From an uncultured Eggerthella sp. (GTDB taxonomy: Bacteria; Actinomycetota; Coriobacteriia; Coriobacteriales; Eggerthellaceae), in contig CAUHNN010000013.1 of NCBI GenBank assembly GCA_959607715.1, positions 1 through 61,324 on the forward strand: a stretch of 61,324 bases of DNA. The letters are read 5' to 3'. The notes beneath the pieces are model-generated. The model searched no databases. It was given only the letters and a program-made list of their open reading frames with translations, and had not been told where the DNA came from. The translations under genes and the position numbers were made by a program. This document shows, in pieces, positions 33,741 through 42,529 of the stretch (positions are counted from its first letter, which is position 1; every line of letters starts with the position of its first letter).

Positions 33741-34397
33741 CTAAAACCCGTTTTCAAGAAGGAATGATTCGGTAATGCCCCGACCGGTGGGGGCGGAAGT
33801 TGATTCAAGGGGGTTGTCCAGCAGACGCTCGACGTACTTTCCGATGACGTCCGTCTCCAAGTTGACCGAGTCGCCGACGCGCTTTTCCCTGAGGTTGGTC
33901 TGCGCCCGCGTATGGGGAATGACCGACACGCTGAACGACGACGCATCGACGCGAGCGACCGTCAGACTTATTCCATCGATGGCGATCGACCCTTTCTCGA
34001 CGATCGACCTCATAACGCGTTGCTCCGTCTCGATTCGATACCAGACGGCATTGTCGTCGGAGACGATCTCCTTGATAATGCCGGTGGCATCGATGTGACC
34101 GGTGACGATATGCCCACCGAAGCGACCATTCGCGCTCATCGCTCGCTCGAGATTGACCGGCATTCCCGGATGAGCCATGCTCAGCGACGACCGACTGAGC
34201 GTTTCGCGCATCACGTCTGCCGTGAACGACGCGTCGGTGAAGGAAGTAACGGTAAGGCACACGCCGTTGGCTGCGATGCTGTCCCCGCGCTTCACCCCAT
34301 CAAGAACGACGCGCGCTTCCACCATCAGCTCGCACGAATGGGCACCTCGACGTATCGAAGCGATCCTTCCCACCTCTTCGACGATGCCGGTGAACAC
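33741..34397 (-). CDS. ribE: Riboflavin synthase alpha chain
   Basis: Dismutates two lumazine molecules to riboflavin. The 218-residue protein shows the two lumazine-binding repeats: MFTGIVEEVGRIAS at the start, NGVCLTVTSF, then GFGGHIVTGHIDATG-like (here GRFGGHIVTGHIDATG), and SIAIDGISLTVARVD. It starts directly after the ribD stop codon, so the two are coupled. Confidence 0.97.
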   Translation of the reverse strand: MFTGIVEEVGRIASIRRGAHSCELMVEARVVLDGVKRGDSIAANGVCLTVTSFTDASFTADVMRETLSRSSLSMAHPGMPVNLERAMSANGRFGGHIVTGHIDATGIIKEIVSDDNAVWYRIETEQRVMRSIVEKGSIAIDGISLTVARVDASSFSVSVIPHTRAQTNLREKRVGDSVNLETDVIGKYVERLLDNPLESTSAPTGRGITESFLLENGF

Positions 34398-35576
34398 CTA
34401 AACCACCTCACATTCGAGAAGCAGATCATCGCCGAGCCTCGTGATGCGCGGCGATGAAAGGCGAAGCGCCTCGATCGGGTCGTCCACCCCGTCGCCCGCG
34501 ACGGGGGACGGAGCCCCTTCGCCGCCAAAAAAGCGTGGTGCAATATACGCCTGCAGAAGATCGACCGATCCGCTCTGAACGGCCGCCCATGCCAGCTGGG
34601 GTCCTCCCTCGACCACCACGCTGTCGATTCCCCACGCACCGAGTTCAACCACGAGGGCGGAAAAATCGACGTGGCCATCGCGTTCGGGGAGCACCACGAC
34701 CGAGCATCCCCGTTCGAGGTAGGGCTCATGGTGGCGGGGGTCGTCATCGCACGTCGCGATGAGCACGTCGACTTCGGTAGCCGTGCGCACCAACGTCGAA
34801 CCCAACGGCAAACGAAGACGAGTGTCGCACACTATGCGAACGGGGTCTCCCGCTCCAGCCGCGCGAGCGGCACGCAATGCGCATCCCACAGGGTCGTCCT
34901 GCCCGTACTCAGCGACGTCAAGACGGCACGTAAGAGCAGGATCGTCTGACAGCACCGTTCCAAGACCGACCATCACCGCCGCGTAGCGCAGCCTATCCTC
35001 GTGAACGCGGCGACGGGCCGTCTCCGAGGTGATCCATCGGGATTTGCCGGAAACCGTCGCGACCTTGCCGTCGATGGTCATCGCATATTTCAAGATCACA
35101 AAAGGCTTTTTCGAGGTCGTGTAGCGGAAAAACGCTCGATTCAGCAAACGGCATTCCGCTTCACGAACCCCGACGAGAACATCGATGCCCGCATCTTTGA
35201 GGCGAGCTACGCCCTTGCCGCTGACTAAGGGATTGGGATCAAGACACCCGACGACGACACGGGAAATGCCCGCAGCGATGATCGCCTCGGTACAGGGCGG
35301 CGTTTTCCCCTGATGAGCGCATGGCTCAAGCGTTACGTAGATCGTTGAGCCCACAAGCGATCTGTCCCCGCAATGCGAAAGCGCTTCCCTTTCAGCATGA
35401 GGACCCCCGAAAGCCGCGTGCCAGCCTTCGCCGACGATCTGCCCATCCAGCGTGATGACGGCTCCTACGAGCGGATTCGGATTCACCCGACCAAAACCGC
35501 GTTTGGCGAGGACGAGAGCCCAGTCCATGAAGTGCTCGTCCTCTTCGAGAGCCGAGTGCTCCTTTTCCCCTTCCAT
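34398..35576 (-). CDS. ribD: Bifunctional pyrimidine deaminase/reductase
   Basis: Deaminates and reduces the pyrimidine intermediate of riboflavin synthesis. Residues 1-~145 are the zinc deaminase: NPNPLVGAV, the HAEREAL motif, then VTLEPCAHQGKTPPCTEAI. The rest is the reductase domain with LKYAMTIDGKVAT, SRWITS and VVEGGPQLAWA. I chose the ATG at 35576 (392 residues) because AGGAGG is 8 nt away; the ATG six bases upstream sits too close to it. First gene of the riboflavin operon, behind the FMN riboswitch. Confidence 0.96.
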   Translation of the reverse strand: MEGEKEHSALEEDEHFMDWALVLAKRGFGRVNPNPLVGAVITLDGQIVGEGWHAAFGGPHAEREALSHCGDRSLVGSTIYVTLEPCAHQGKTPPCTEAIIAAGISRVVVGCLDPNPLVSGKGVARLKDAGIDVLVGVREAECRLLNRAFFRYTTSKKPFVILKYAMTIDGKVATVSGKSRWITSETARRRVHEDRLRYAAVMVGLGTVLSDDPALTCRLDVAEYGQDDPVGCALRAARAAGAGDPVRIVCDTRLRLPLGSTLVRTATEVDVLIATCDDDPRHHEPYLERGCSVVVLPERDGHVDFSALVVELGAWGIDSVVVEGGPQLAWAAVQSGSVDLLQAYIAPRFFGGEGAPSPVAGDGVDDPIEALRLSSPRITRLGDDLLLECEVV

Positions 35577-35644
35577 GGACATCGCCTCCTTTCTTCATGA
35601 CGTGAATACCATCTCGTGGGTACACGACGACAAGGAGGCGACAC

Positions 35645-35680
35645 GAAAAAGCCCTGGGTCGATGAATCGCCCAGGGCTTG
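35645..35680 (-). terminator. Riboswitch expression platform: terminator hairpin
   Basis: AAGCCCTGGG pairs with CCCAGGGCTT and is followed by TTTCG on the minus strand, between the FMN aptamer and the ribosome site of ribD. It fits FMN-induced termination of the rib operon. Confidence 0.85.
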
Positions 35681-35721
35681 AATGCGTGACGGATAACGGC
35701 TTCGAGCCGCACCAACCTATC

Positions 35722-35876
35722 ACCATCTTCTTCCATCCGGACTGTAACCGTTGGCCTCGGATTTTCACCGAATCAGCCCATCGCCTGACACAGCGATGGG
35801 GTCGTGGGCTTCGATCATGCATTCAAGCATCATCGTTACCGCCAGTGAGGAATTCCACCTCGCCCTGAAGATCGTA
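35722..35876 (-). promoter_or_regulatory. FMN riboswitch (RFN element)
   Basis: The minus strand carries the conserved RFN segments in order: ATCTTCAGGGCGAGGTG, ATTCCTCACTGGCGGTAA, GCCCACGA, GGTGAAAATCCGAGGCC, then GGTTACAGTCCGGATGG and the closing AAGAAGAT. It controls ribD-ribE-ribBA-ribH. A promoter precedes it and a terminator hairpin follows. Confidence 0.97.
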
Positions 35877-35892
35877 TTCGATTACACAGCCA

Positions 35893-35920
35893 CTATAGCA
35901 AAGTAAAGCATGTGGTCAAG
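35893..35920 (-). promoter_or_regulatory. Promoter of the riboflavin operon
   Basis: TTGACC (35915-35920), 16 nt, TATAGT (35893-35898) on the minus strand. This puts the RNA start about 10 nt before the riboswitch aptamer. Confidence 0.82.
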
Positions 35921-35976
35921 GCGCTTTTCCGCAAAACAGCAGATCAGGATCCTTTCAGGAGAATCATCCGAAACCA

Positions 35977-35986
35977 CCCCCCCCCC
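35977..35986. repeat. Homopolymeric C10 tract, intergenic
   Basis: Ten consecutive C on the plus strand lie between the por terminator and the rib promoter, outside any gene. The second ten-base C run noticed in the window, after the one in the LysR gene. Confidence 0.9.
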
Positions 35987-35997
35987 GCAGAAAAGAC

Positions 35998-36019
35998 AAA
36001 GGCCCCGATTGGGGCCTTT
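35998..36019 (-). terminator. Terminator of porGDAB
   Basis: Perfect stem AAAGGCCCC with GGGGCCTTT and a short loop, followed on the minus strand by TTTGTCTTTTCT, 33 nt after the porB stop. Confidence 0.9.
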
Positions 36020-36052
36020 GGAGGGAAGATTGACCGTATGCGGTTGTATCGA

Positions 36053-36997
36053 CTACAGATCCTTGGATCCTTCGACACGGCCCTCAAGGTAGGCCCAGTA
36101 CGCATCGACATCGGCCTGGATCTCCTCGATGATGTGCTCGTTGCCGGGCTTGAAGAGGTGCTTGAAGCGACCCTGCGGCTTGAGGAAGTCCTTGACGGGA
36201 ATGAGGTTCTTGTCGCGAACCGGCGTCAGCTTCCACTTGCCGTTCTCAACCTCGAAGAGGGGCCAGAACTTGGAGTTCACGGCCATGCGGCAGATCTCGG
36301 CCGTCATGCCGGAATCGACGCGCCAGCCGCGCGGGCACGGCGCCATCACGTTGAGGAACGCAGGACCGTCGACGGCGATCGCCTTCTCGGCCTTGTTGAC
36401 CAAGTCGCGCCAGTTGCCGACGGTAGCCTGAGCGACGTAAGGAATACCGTGGGCGGCCATGATCGAGGTGAGGTCCTTGCGGATCTGGACCTTACCCTGC
36501 TGAACCTTACCGACCTCGGAAGTGGTCGCCCATGCGCCCTTCGGGGTTGCCGAGGAGCGCTGGATACCCGTATTCATGTACGCACCGTTGTCGTAGCAGA
36601 CGTAGACGATGTCATGGCCGCGCTCCATCGCGCCGGACAGAGACTGAAGGCCGATATCGTACGTGCCGCCGTCGCCGCCGAATGCGACGAACTTGATCTT
36701 CTTGTCGGCAGGAATCTTGCCTGCACGCTGAAGCCCCTTGTAAGCCGCCTCGACGCCGGAGATCGTGGCGCCGGCGTTGGCGAAGGCGTTGTGAATGAAA
36801 GGAACTTCCCATGCATTGTCGGGATAGATCGTCGTGGAAACCTCAAGGCAGCCCGTCGCACAGGCGCACACGACGTCGTAGTCGTTGCGTCCCATGAGAA
36901 CCTGGCGGACCGCCATGGATGCGCCGCAACCGCCACACAAGCGATGACCAGGAGCCAAATCGTCGGGGCGGGCGGAAAGTTGCTTGATGTTAGCCAT
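36053..36997 (-). CDS. porB: Pyruvate:ferredoxin oxidoreductase, beta subunit
   Basis: Thiamine-diphosphate subunit of the enzyme that makes acetyl-CoA, CO2 and reduced ferredoxin from pyruvate. The 314-residue protein has LCGGCGASMAVRQVL with cluster Cys, ATGCLEVSTTIYP with a further Cys, the ThDP motif FGGDGGTYDIGLQSLSGA, and DNGAYMNTGIQRS. It is the last gene of porG-porD-porA-porB, 15 nt after porA, with a terminator behind it. Substrate specificity for pyruvate is inferred from overall similarity to four-subunit Por. Confidence 0.95.
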   Translation of the reverse strand: MANIKQLSARPDDLAPGHRLCGGCGASMAVRQVLMGRNDYDVVCACATGCLEVSTTIYPDNAWEVPFIHNAFANAGATISGVEAAYKGLQRAGKIPADKKIKFVAFGGDGGTYDIGLQSLSGAMERGHDIVYVCYDNGAYMNTGIQRSSATPKGAWATTSEVGKVQQGKVQIRKDLTSIMAAHGIPYVAQATVGNWRDLVNKAEKAIAVDGPAFLNVMAPCPRGWRVDSGMTAEICRMAVNSKFWPLFEVENGKWKLTPVRDKNLIPVKDFLKPQGRFKHLFKPGNEHIIEEIQADVDAYWAYLEGRVEGSKDL

Positions 36998-37012
36998 TGG
37001 AATTATGCCCCT

Positions 37013-38200
37013 TTACTCTTCGATGCCCAGATAGGCGATGGAACCGTCATAGGTGCCCTCGGCACGCTGCTCGAGCTCTGCGTAGACCTGATCCATCTGC
37101 TCAAGCGTGATGTCGGCACCACCCAAGCCAGCAAGGTAGTCGCTCACGGGAACGTCGATGCCGGCCGCCTGGAAGGCCGCGCGAACCTCGAGAGCAAGAG
37201 GAGCATGCGGGGAACCGAAGGAGTCGGCTCGATCGATAACCGCAACGGCTTTGGCGCCCTTGCAAGCCTCAACGATCTGATCAGCGGGGAACGGACGGAA
37301 GATGCGAGGACGAACGACGCCGACCTTCTTTCCTTCGGCACGCAGTTTACGCGCCTGGAATCGAGCATTACCAGCGCAGGAGCCGAGAACGACGATGAGG
37401 TAATCGGCGTCTTCCGCGCCCCACGCGTCAACGAGATCGAAGGGACGGCCGGTGATTTCAGCCCACTCCTTACCGTGCCGCTCAAAAGCCTCGAGGGCGT
37501 TATCGAGCGCATGGCGCTCAGCGAGCTTGTACTTCATGTAGCTGTTGCCCAGCGTTGCGAACATGCCCTGACCGACCGGATTGTCGGTGTCGAGCAGCGG
37601 ATACAGCGGAGCGTAGTCTCCCACGAAATCCTTGACCGTCTGGTCTTCCTCCATGACGCAATTGTCCATTGCATGGGTAGTAACGAAGCCGTCAAGCGTC
37701 GTCAGCACGGGAAGAAGAACGGAGGGATCCTCTGCGACCTTGAACGCGATGATCGTGTTGTCGTAGGCCTCCTGTGCGGTTTCAGCGAACATCATCGCCC
37801 AACCGGTATCGCGAGCGCTCATGATGTCGGAATGATCGCCATGGATGTTGATCGGCGCCGAAAGGGCGCGGTTGGCGTTTGCCATGACGATCGGGCAGCG
37901 CATGCCGGCAGCGATGTGCAGCTCTTCCCACATGTAAGCGAGACCCTGAGAGCTCGTCGCGGTAGCAACGCGCGCACCTGCGGCAGAAGCGCCGATACAT
38001 GCGGAAAGCGCGGAATGCTCGGATTCGGTGGGGACGTACTCGGTCGTGACCTTGCCGTCGGCGACGAACTTGGCGTAGCCCTCGACGATGGTGGTCTGAG
38101 GGGTGATGGGGTACGCCGCCATAACGTCAGGATTCACCTGGCGGAGGGCATCGGCAACCATCTGGTTGCCCGTTGCGGAAAACATCTTCTTTTCTGCCAT
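37013..38200 (-). CDS. porA: Pyruvate:ferredoxin oxidoreductase, alpha subunit
   Basis: Contains the pyrimidine-binding and dimer-forming domains of Por. The 395-residue protein has AAYPITPQTTIVEGYAKFV, the cofactor-activating Glu in VPTESEHSALSACIGAS, TATSSQGLAYMWEELHIAAG, and NANRALSAPINIHGDHSD, which fits pyruvate enzymes. The C-terminal domain has GSCAGNARF. It starts 3 nt after porD with AGGAG before the ATG at 38200. Confidence 0.96.
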   Translation of the reverse strand: MAEKKMFSATGNQMVADALRQVNPDVMAAYPITPQTTIVEGYAKFVADGKVTTEYVPTESEHSALSACIGASAAGARVATATSSQGLAYMWEELHIAAGMRCPIVMANANRALSAPINIHGDHSDIMSARDTGWAMMFAETAQEAYDNTIIAFKVAEDPSVLLPVLTTLDGFVTTHAMDNCVMEEDQTVKDFVGDYAPLYPLLDTDNPVGQGMFATLGNSYMKYKLAERHALDNALEAFERHGKEWAEITGRPFDLVDAWGAEDADYLIVVLGSCAGNARFQARKLRAEGKKVGVVRPRIFRPFPADQIVEACKGAKAVAVIDRADSFGSPHAPLALEVRAAFQAAGIDVPVSDYLAGLGGADITLEQMDQVYAELEQRAEGTYDGSIAYLGIEE

Positions 38201-38203
38201 GGA

Positions 38204-38542
38204 TTACTCCTCCCCCTTCTCTGCCGCCTGGGCCTCGGCCTCGGAAACGAGCTCCAAAGCGCCGAACTTGCATTCATGGACGCAGACGCCGCATCCCTTG
38301 CAATGATCGAGATCGATACCGGTCATCACGCCGTTTTCCACCTTGATCGACGAATCCGGGCAGTACATCCAGCACAGCATGCAGTTCGTGCACTTCTCGG
38401 AATCCCACACCGGACGATCAGAGCGCCAACCACCGGTCATGCAGTTGACGGATGTGCCGCCTTCGGGACAAACGTAACCGACGGGGAAATCGGACGGCTT
38501 CCAGTTCTCGTAGTTGGAAGGATCGAATTCGTACTTGGACAT
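38204..38542 (-). CDS. porD: Pyruvate:ferredoxin oxidoreductase, delta (ferredoxin) subunit
   Basis: Electron-exit subunit with two 4Fe-4S clusters. The 112-residue protein has CTNCMLCWMYCPDSS and CKGCGVCVHECKFGA; the second motif ends Cys-Lys instead of Cys-Pro. An N-terminal ~50-residue extension (PSDFPVGYVCPEGGTSVNC) is typical for PorD. Its ATG overlaps the porG stop by 1 nt. Confidence 0.95.
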   Translation of the reverse strand: MSKYEFDPSNYENWKPSDFPVGYVCPEGGTSVNCMTGGWRSDRPVWDSEKCTNCMLCWMYCPDSSIKVENGVMTGIDLDHCKGCGVCVHECKFGALELVSEAEAQAAEKGEE

Positions 38543-39114
38543 TATTCGTGCACCTCCTCGAAGGCACGCTCAACGGAGGCGAGGTTAGCGTCGATCATCT
38601 CCTGGGAGAACTTTTTACCGAACGTGATGACAAGTCGCTCTTTGACGAGGTCGAGCGGGAACAGGCCCGTGATCTTCGCAAGCGCGCCGACGATCGGAGT
38701 GCTGGGCATGTCCTTCTTGATGGTGTCGAGAGCGATACCGGACGCATCGACGACGGCGACGCGCATGGAAGCAGGAGCCTTGACGGTTGCGCGGGCTTCC
38801 TCTGCGCTCATCTTGGTGTTGAAAAGGAGGATGCCGTCTTCAGGCATGCCCTCCATAACGTCGGTCGACGCCAAAAGCGTGTCGTCCATGATGATGACGA
38901 TGTCCGGATTCTGGATATTGTTGTGAACCTCGATGGGGTCACTCGATACACGCGTATATGCCTTCAGGGGCGCTCCCGTGCGTTCCGGGCCGTATTCGGG
39001 CATTGCCTGGATGTAGTTCCCCTGCAGCAGCGCCGTGTCCGCTACGAGCTTCGCCGCCGTAACCGCGCCTTGTCCGGCTCGGGCGTGCCAGCGGATTTCG
39101 GTCAACTGTGACAT
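38542..39114 (-). CDS. porG: Pyruvate:ferredoxin oxidoreductase, gamma subunit
   Basis: CoA-binding subunit of Por. The 190-residue protein starts with EIRWHARAGQGAVTAAKLVA and has PEYGPERTGAPLKAYTRVS and the C-terminal helix region (IVGALAKITGLFPLDLVKER). First gene of porGDAB; GAGAGGAGAGG precedes the ATG at 39114. A TACAAT at 39155-39160 upstream may be the -10, with no clear -35. Confidence 0.95.
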   Translation of the reverse strand: MSQLTEIRWHARAGQGAVTAAKLVADTALLQGNYIQAMPEYGPERTGAPLKAYTRVSSDPIEVHNNIQNPDIVIIMDDTLLASTDVMEGMPEDGILLFNTKMSAEEARATVKAPASMRVAVVDASGIALDTIKKDMPSTPIVGALAKITGLFPLDLVKERLVITFGKKFSQEMIDANLASVERAFEEVHE

Positions 39115-39326
39115 ACCTCTCCTCTCACTTTAAGGTCTGCTTTAAGCAAGCCTCTTAATTGTAGCGAGGGGGAATAAACGACCCGCATGCCGTCCGGTTT
39201 TGAGCGCAATCGACGGGTGGGCGGAAACGAGCGCTGCCCACTGGTTGAGTTCGCAGGGCGAGTGGTTTCGCCGCGCACCGCTCACCCGGAGAATGGGATC
39301 GGAGCTAAACGGGCGACGCGATGGGG

Positions 39327-41579
39327 CTACGTCCAGAATTCAACGGTCTCTATAAGATCCTGATACGCCCAGGCATACACATCGGAATACCAACCCGTCT
39401 CGGGAATGAAGCAGACAAGCGTCGAATAGAGCAAACTCAAGCAAACAACCACTTGAACGACGCGGAGGAACAGGCGATGAGCACGTTGCGTCGAAAGCAT
39501 GCCTTCGCGACCCTCGGCCCGTGGATCAACGCTTGGTCCACCCAACGCGTCGTTGGCGATGAAGAGGAGCAACACCGCAGGTATGAGGAACAGGATGCTG
39601 TAATCAGCCGTGTAGCGCTGCAAGATACCCGCCATCTGCGCGTCAAGGCAGGCAACGATAACGCCGGAAGCAAGCATAACGAAGACCACGCCCGCGATCG
39701 TCCTGGTCGAACGCTGCTTGAATCGGTACGCGAGAATAGGCTTAGCGAAGAACAGCGCCCAGAGGACAGGGAGGCATGCGAAGATGCCGCCGAACGTCAC
39801 CTCCTTGATGGTTTGCCCGAGGTACGTCGTATCGAACTGGACCGGCTGGATCCATGGGAATACCCCGGTCGTCGAAGGGGTTTGAATGAAATAGGCGAAG
39901 AGGGCCGGAAGGAATCGCCCGGCGTTCATCCCTCGCTGGGTCATATCGTTGACGGTGAGGTTGTAGTTCGCGCCGAAATCCGTCAAGGATCCGAAACGGG
40001 CCTTGTTGTACCACATGATCGCTGCCGCGACGATCGCATAGGGAGCGATCAAGCAAAGGAACTCACGGGCACCTTGGGGCGTGAACAGATGGCGCTCGGT
40101 AATGAAGCGACGCCAGAAGAGGGGAAACGCAACGAACGAGAAGACGATGAACTGGGGCCTGCAGGCAACGACGAGCGCCATGCACAACGATCCCGCTACA
40201 TACCACCCCATCGGCTTTTCCGAAGAACGTCCGTGAAGCCAGAAGTACAGCCCCCATACCGTGAAGGCAAGAGCCAGGGAGATGGGCAGGGAATAAAACG
40301 TTGGGAATTTCGCCAGATAAAGCATACCCGAGCAGGCGACGAGAGGCATCTGAAGAAGAAGGAACAGCCCGAGGCTCACTCTCTTGAAATGGCGACGAGC
40401 GAACCGGTCCATGAGCGCGGTGACGCCGAGAATGAACGCGATGCACCCGATCAACACTCCGATAGCCGTAGGGAATGAAGAGCCCGTCAGCAAATAGAAC
40501 GGAAGATAGAAGAGAAGCACGGGAAGAACGCCGAAATAGACGTAATAATGGCCCTCATAGTACGCGACATCGAAAAGATAGGGCTCCCCCGTTTGCTTCT
40601 GGAGCTCATCTCGCGCTCCCTTGTCGTAAGGGTTGTCCATGTCGACAAGCCACTGCGGAGGCTCTTCCTCAAGATAGAGGCGACCATGAGCCATAGACTC
40701 CGCCAACTCGGCGTACTGCTGCGCATTATCGCCGCCGACCTTATACGTATTGACGATGCTATGGCCGTCCCATGAGCCCGAATTATACGTCGCCGTTGCG
40801 ATGCCCACCTGATTCGAGCCGAAAAACAGATAAGCGGACAAAACGACGATCTCGCACAAAGTGGCTGCGACTATGACGAAACGGGAGAATCGAGGATGCT
40901 CGCGAACGAGGCAGCGGTAGATGCTCGAACGAGGACGAAAAACATACGCGAGAAGCAAAAGCGCGAAGGCCAGCGCGAACCTGAGCGTATTGAAGGAAAA
41001 CGGCTGATGGTCATTGATGACGACGGTGGCGAGATCGATCGGATAGGAGATGTCGTCGTCGATCAGCTCGATCTTCAAGCTCCCAACGGTGCCCGAAGTC
41101 CTCAGGTATAGGTACTGACTCTCTTCGCTATGCGTCGAAACGATGGTTTCCGGCGGCCCAAAGGTATATTCAGTCGTCGAAAAATACGTGCTGTGGGCTT
41201 CGTCGGTAAAACTGATCTTCACCGTTATGCTCTGCGCAGGTTGAGAGTTATCGAAATCGAGATGGATATTGTGAACCGGCATGTTCAGATCGTGGAATTC
41301 AACCGAGGTGCTCGACTCACTGAAACGAAACGAGCCATCGCTGCCAAGACCGTTTTCGGGAGCGTCTGCATCGAGTACTTCTTCGAGGGTTATCTGCCCA
41401 TGAAGATCGACGGGGTCGTAGCCGGCAGAACGAAAGAAATTCATGTTGAAGAGAAAAACCTCAAGCAGCACGGCCACCGCAAGCAGCGTAAGGACGCGAA
41501 GAGCAATGCGGGCAAGATCGTGCTTATGATGAGCGGCAAGATCAAGGGCATCTTGGGTGATATGTTCAATCGGTTTCAT
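39327..41579 (-). CDS. Large multi-pass membrane protein, GT-C glycosyltransferase-like
   Basis: 750-residue protein with an N-terminal membrane helix (LRVLTLLAVAVLLEVFLFNM), a ~170-residue soluble domain rich in beta-type sequence (~45-215), then about 11 further helices. The loop after the second helix carries charged pairs (KVGGDNAQQYAELAESMAHG), as GT-C enzymes do in their first outer loop, and the segment KGARDELQKQTGEPY follows it. It is likely a lipid-linked sugar transferase acting on the cell envelope, but no motif fixes the substrate. It stands alone between por and adk, where map and infA would normally be. Confidence 0.75.
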   Translation of the reverse strand: MKPIEHITQDALDLAAHHKHDLARIALRVLTLLAVAVLLEVFLFNMNFFRSAGYDPVDLHGQITLEEVLDADAPENGLGSDGSFRFSESSTSVEFHDLNMPVHNIHLDFDNSQPAQSITVKISFTDEAHSTYFSTTEYTFGPPETIVSTHSEESQYLYLRTSGTVGSLKIELIDDDISYPIDLATVVINDHQPFSFNTLRFALAFALLLLAYVFRPRSSIYRCLVREHPRFSRFVIVAATLCEIVVLSAYLFFGSNQVGIATATYNSGSWDGHSIVNTYKVGGDNAQQYAELAESMAHGRLYLEEEPPQWLVDMDNPYDKGARDELQKQTGEPYLFDVAYYEGHYYVYFGVLPVLLFYLPFYLLTGSSFPTAIGVLIGCIAFILGVTALMDRFARRHFKRVSLGLFLLLQMPLVACSGMLYLAKFPTFYSLPISLALAFTVWGLYFWLHGRSSEKPMGWYVAGSLCMALVVACRPQFIVFSFVAFPLFWRRFITERHLFTPQGAREFLCLIAPYAIVAAAIMWYNKARFGSLTDFGANYNLTVNDMTQRGMNAGRFLPALFAYFIQTPSTTGVFPWIQPVQFDTTYLGQTIKEVTFGGIFACLPVLWALFFAKPILAYRFKQRSTRTIAGVVFVMLASGVIVACLDAQMAGILQRYTADYSILFLIPAVLLLFIANDALGGPSVDPRAEGREGMLSTQRAHRLFLRVVQVVVCLSLLYSTLVCFIPETGWYSDVYAWAYQDLIETVEFWT

Positions 41580-41652
41580 AACTGATCATTCTAACAAGCA
41601 TCAAGCTAATCGTCTGTGTTCGAGAGTCACAAACAAAGCCGTAAATCAAAAA

Positions 41653-41682
41653 TGCCCAAGCACCGCACACGGTGCTTGGGCA
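41653..41682 (-). terminator. Terminator of adk
   Basis: Perfect stem TGCCCAAGCACCG with CGGTGCTTGGGCA, 5-nt loop, followed on the minus strand by TTTTTGATTT, 25 nt after the adk stop. Confidence 0.92.
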
Positions 41683-41706
41683 CGAAAGAAAACTCGGTAG
41701 AGGTGA

Positions 41707-42336
41707 CTACGAGAGCTTCAGAGCTTCCTGAACAGCGACGAAGACCTCTTCGGGGTCGCGATCGCCATCGAGGGAAACAAGGAGATCGCAACCGCGGTAG
41801 TAGTCGATGAGCGGAGCAGTGGAGTTTTCGTAAACGTCAAGACGATTACGAACGGTTGCCTCGTTATCGTCATCGCGCTGGTACATCTCGCCGCCGCACT
41901 TCGGGCATGCAGCGTCGGCTTCGGAACCGATGAAACCGCAGTCGCGGCACTGACGACGTGTAGTCAGGCGCTTGATGATAACTTCCTTGTCGACATCGAC
42001 AAGGAGAGCGGCGTCGAGAGGACGCTTCAGAGACGCGAGTTCGGAATCGAGCGCAACGGCCTGGGTGGACGTACGCGGGAATCCATCGAGAATGAATCCC
42101 TTCTGCGTGTCTTCGTCCTGCAAACGCTCCTTCACAAGGCCGATAACGACTTCGTCGGGAACGAGATCGCCTGCATCCATGAATTTCTTGGCCTCGAGAC
42201 CCAGAGGGGTCTGATTCTTGACAGCGGCACGAAGCATGTCGCCCGTGGAAATGTGGGCAAACCCAAACTTTTCAACAAGTTTGGCGGCCTGAGTTCCCTT
42301 GCCAGCGCCAGGAGCGCCCAACAAAACGATATTCAT
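41707..42336 (-). CDS. adk: Adenylate kinase (zinc-lid type)
   Basis: ATP + AMP to 2 ADP. The 209-residue protein has the P-loop GAPGAGKGTQ, the AMP site FAHISTGDMLRAAV, GFILDGFPRT, and a LID with four Cys (CRDCGF ... CPKCGG) that binds zinc. It follows secY as usual, but a terminator lies between them, so it probably has its own promoter. The customary map and infA do not follow it. Confidence 0.98.
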   Translation of the reverse strand: MNIVLLGAPGAGKGTQAAKLVEKFGFAHISTGDMLRAAVKNQTPLGLEAKKFMDAGDLVPDEVVIGLVKERLQDEDTQKGFILDGFPRTSTQAVALDSELASLKRPLDAALLVDVDKEVIIKRLTTRRQCRDCGFIGSEADAACPKCGGEMYQRDDDNEATVRNRLDVYENSTAPLIDYYRGCDLLVSLDGDRDPEEVFVAVQEALKLS

Positions 42337-42473
42337 TGATTATCCTTTCAGTGCGTTTCAAGCAGGAATCGCTAACCTCATTGTAACAAACCGTTCGCAG
42401 CAAACGTACTCGCCATGAATAATCAGCCCGCGATCCGATCGGAGTCCTTGCGCTCAAGAACCCCTGACAAAGA

Positions 42474-42502
42474 AAAGACCAGGGTGAGTAACCCTGGTCT
42501 TT
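42474..42502 (-). terminator. Terminator of the rplB-secY operon
   Basis: Perfect stem AAAGACCAGGGT with ACCCTGGTCTTT, 5-nt loop, followed on the minus strand by TCTTTGTC, 28 nt after secY. Confidence 0.9.
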
Positions 42503-42529
42503 GGATGAAGCTACGGTTTTCAACGAACG

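Noticed and set aside
35912..38926. 1004-codon open frame on the plus strand
   Set aside because: It runs antisense to the well-supported por genes and the start of the riboflavin leader; its protein has no recognisable motif. A shadow of GC-rich coding.
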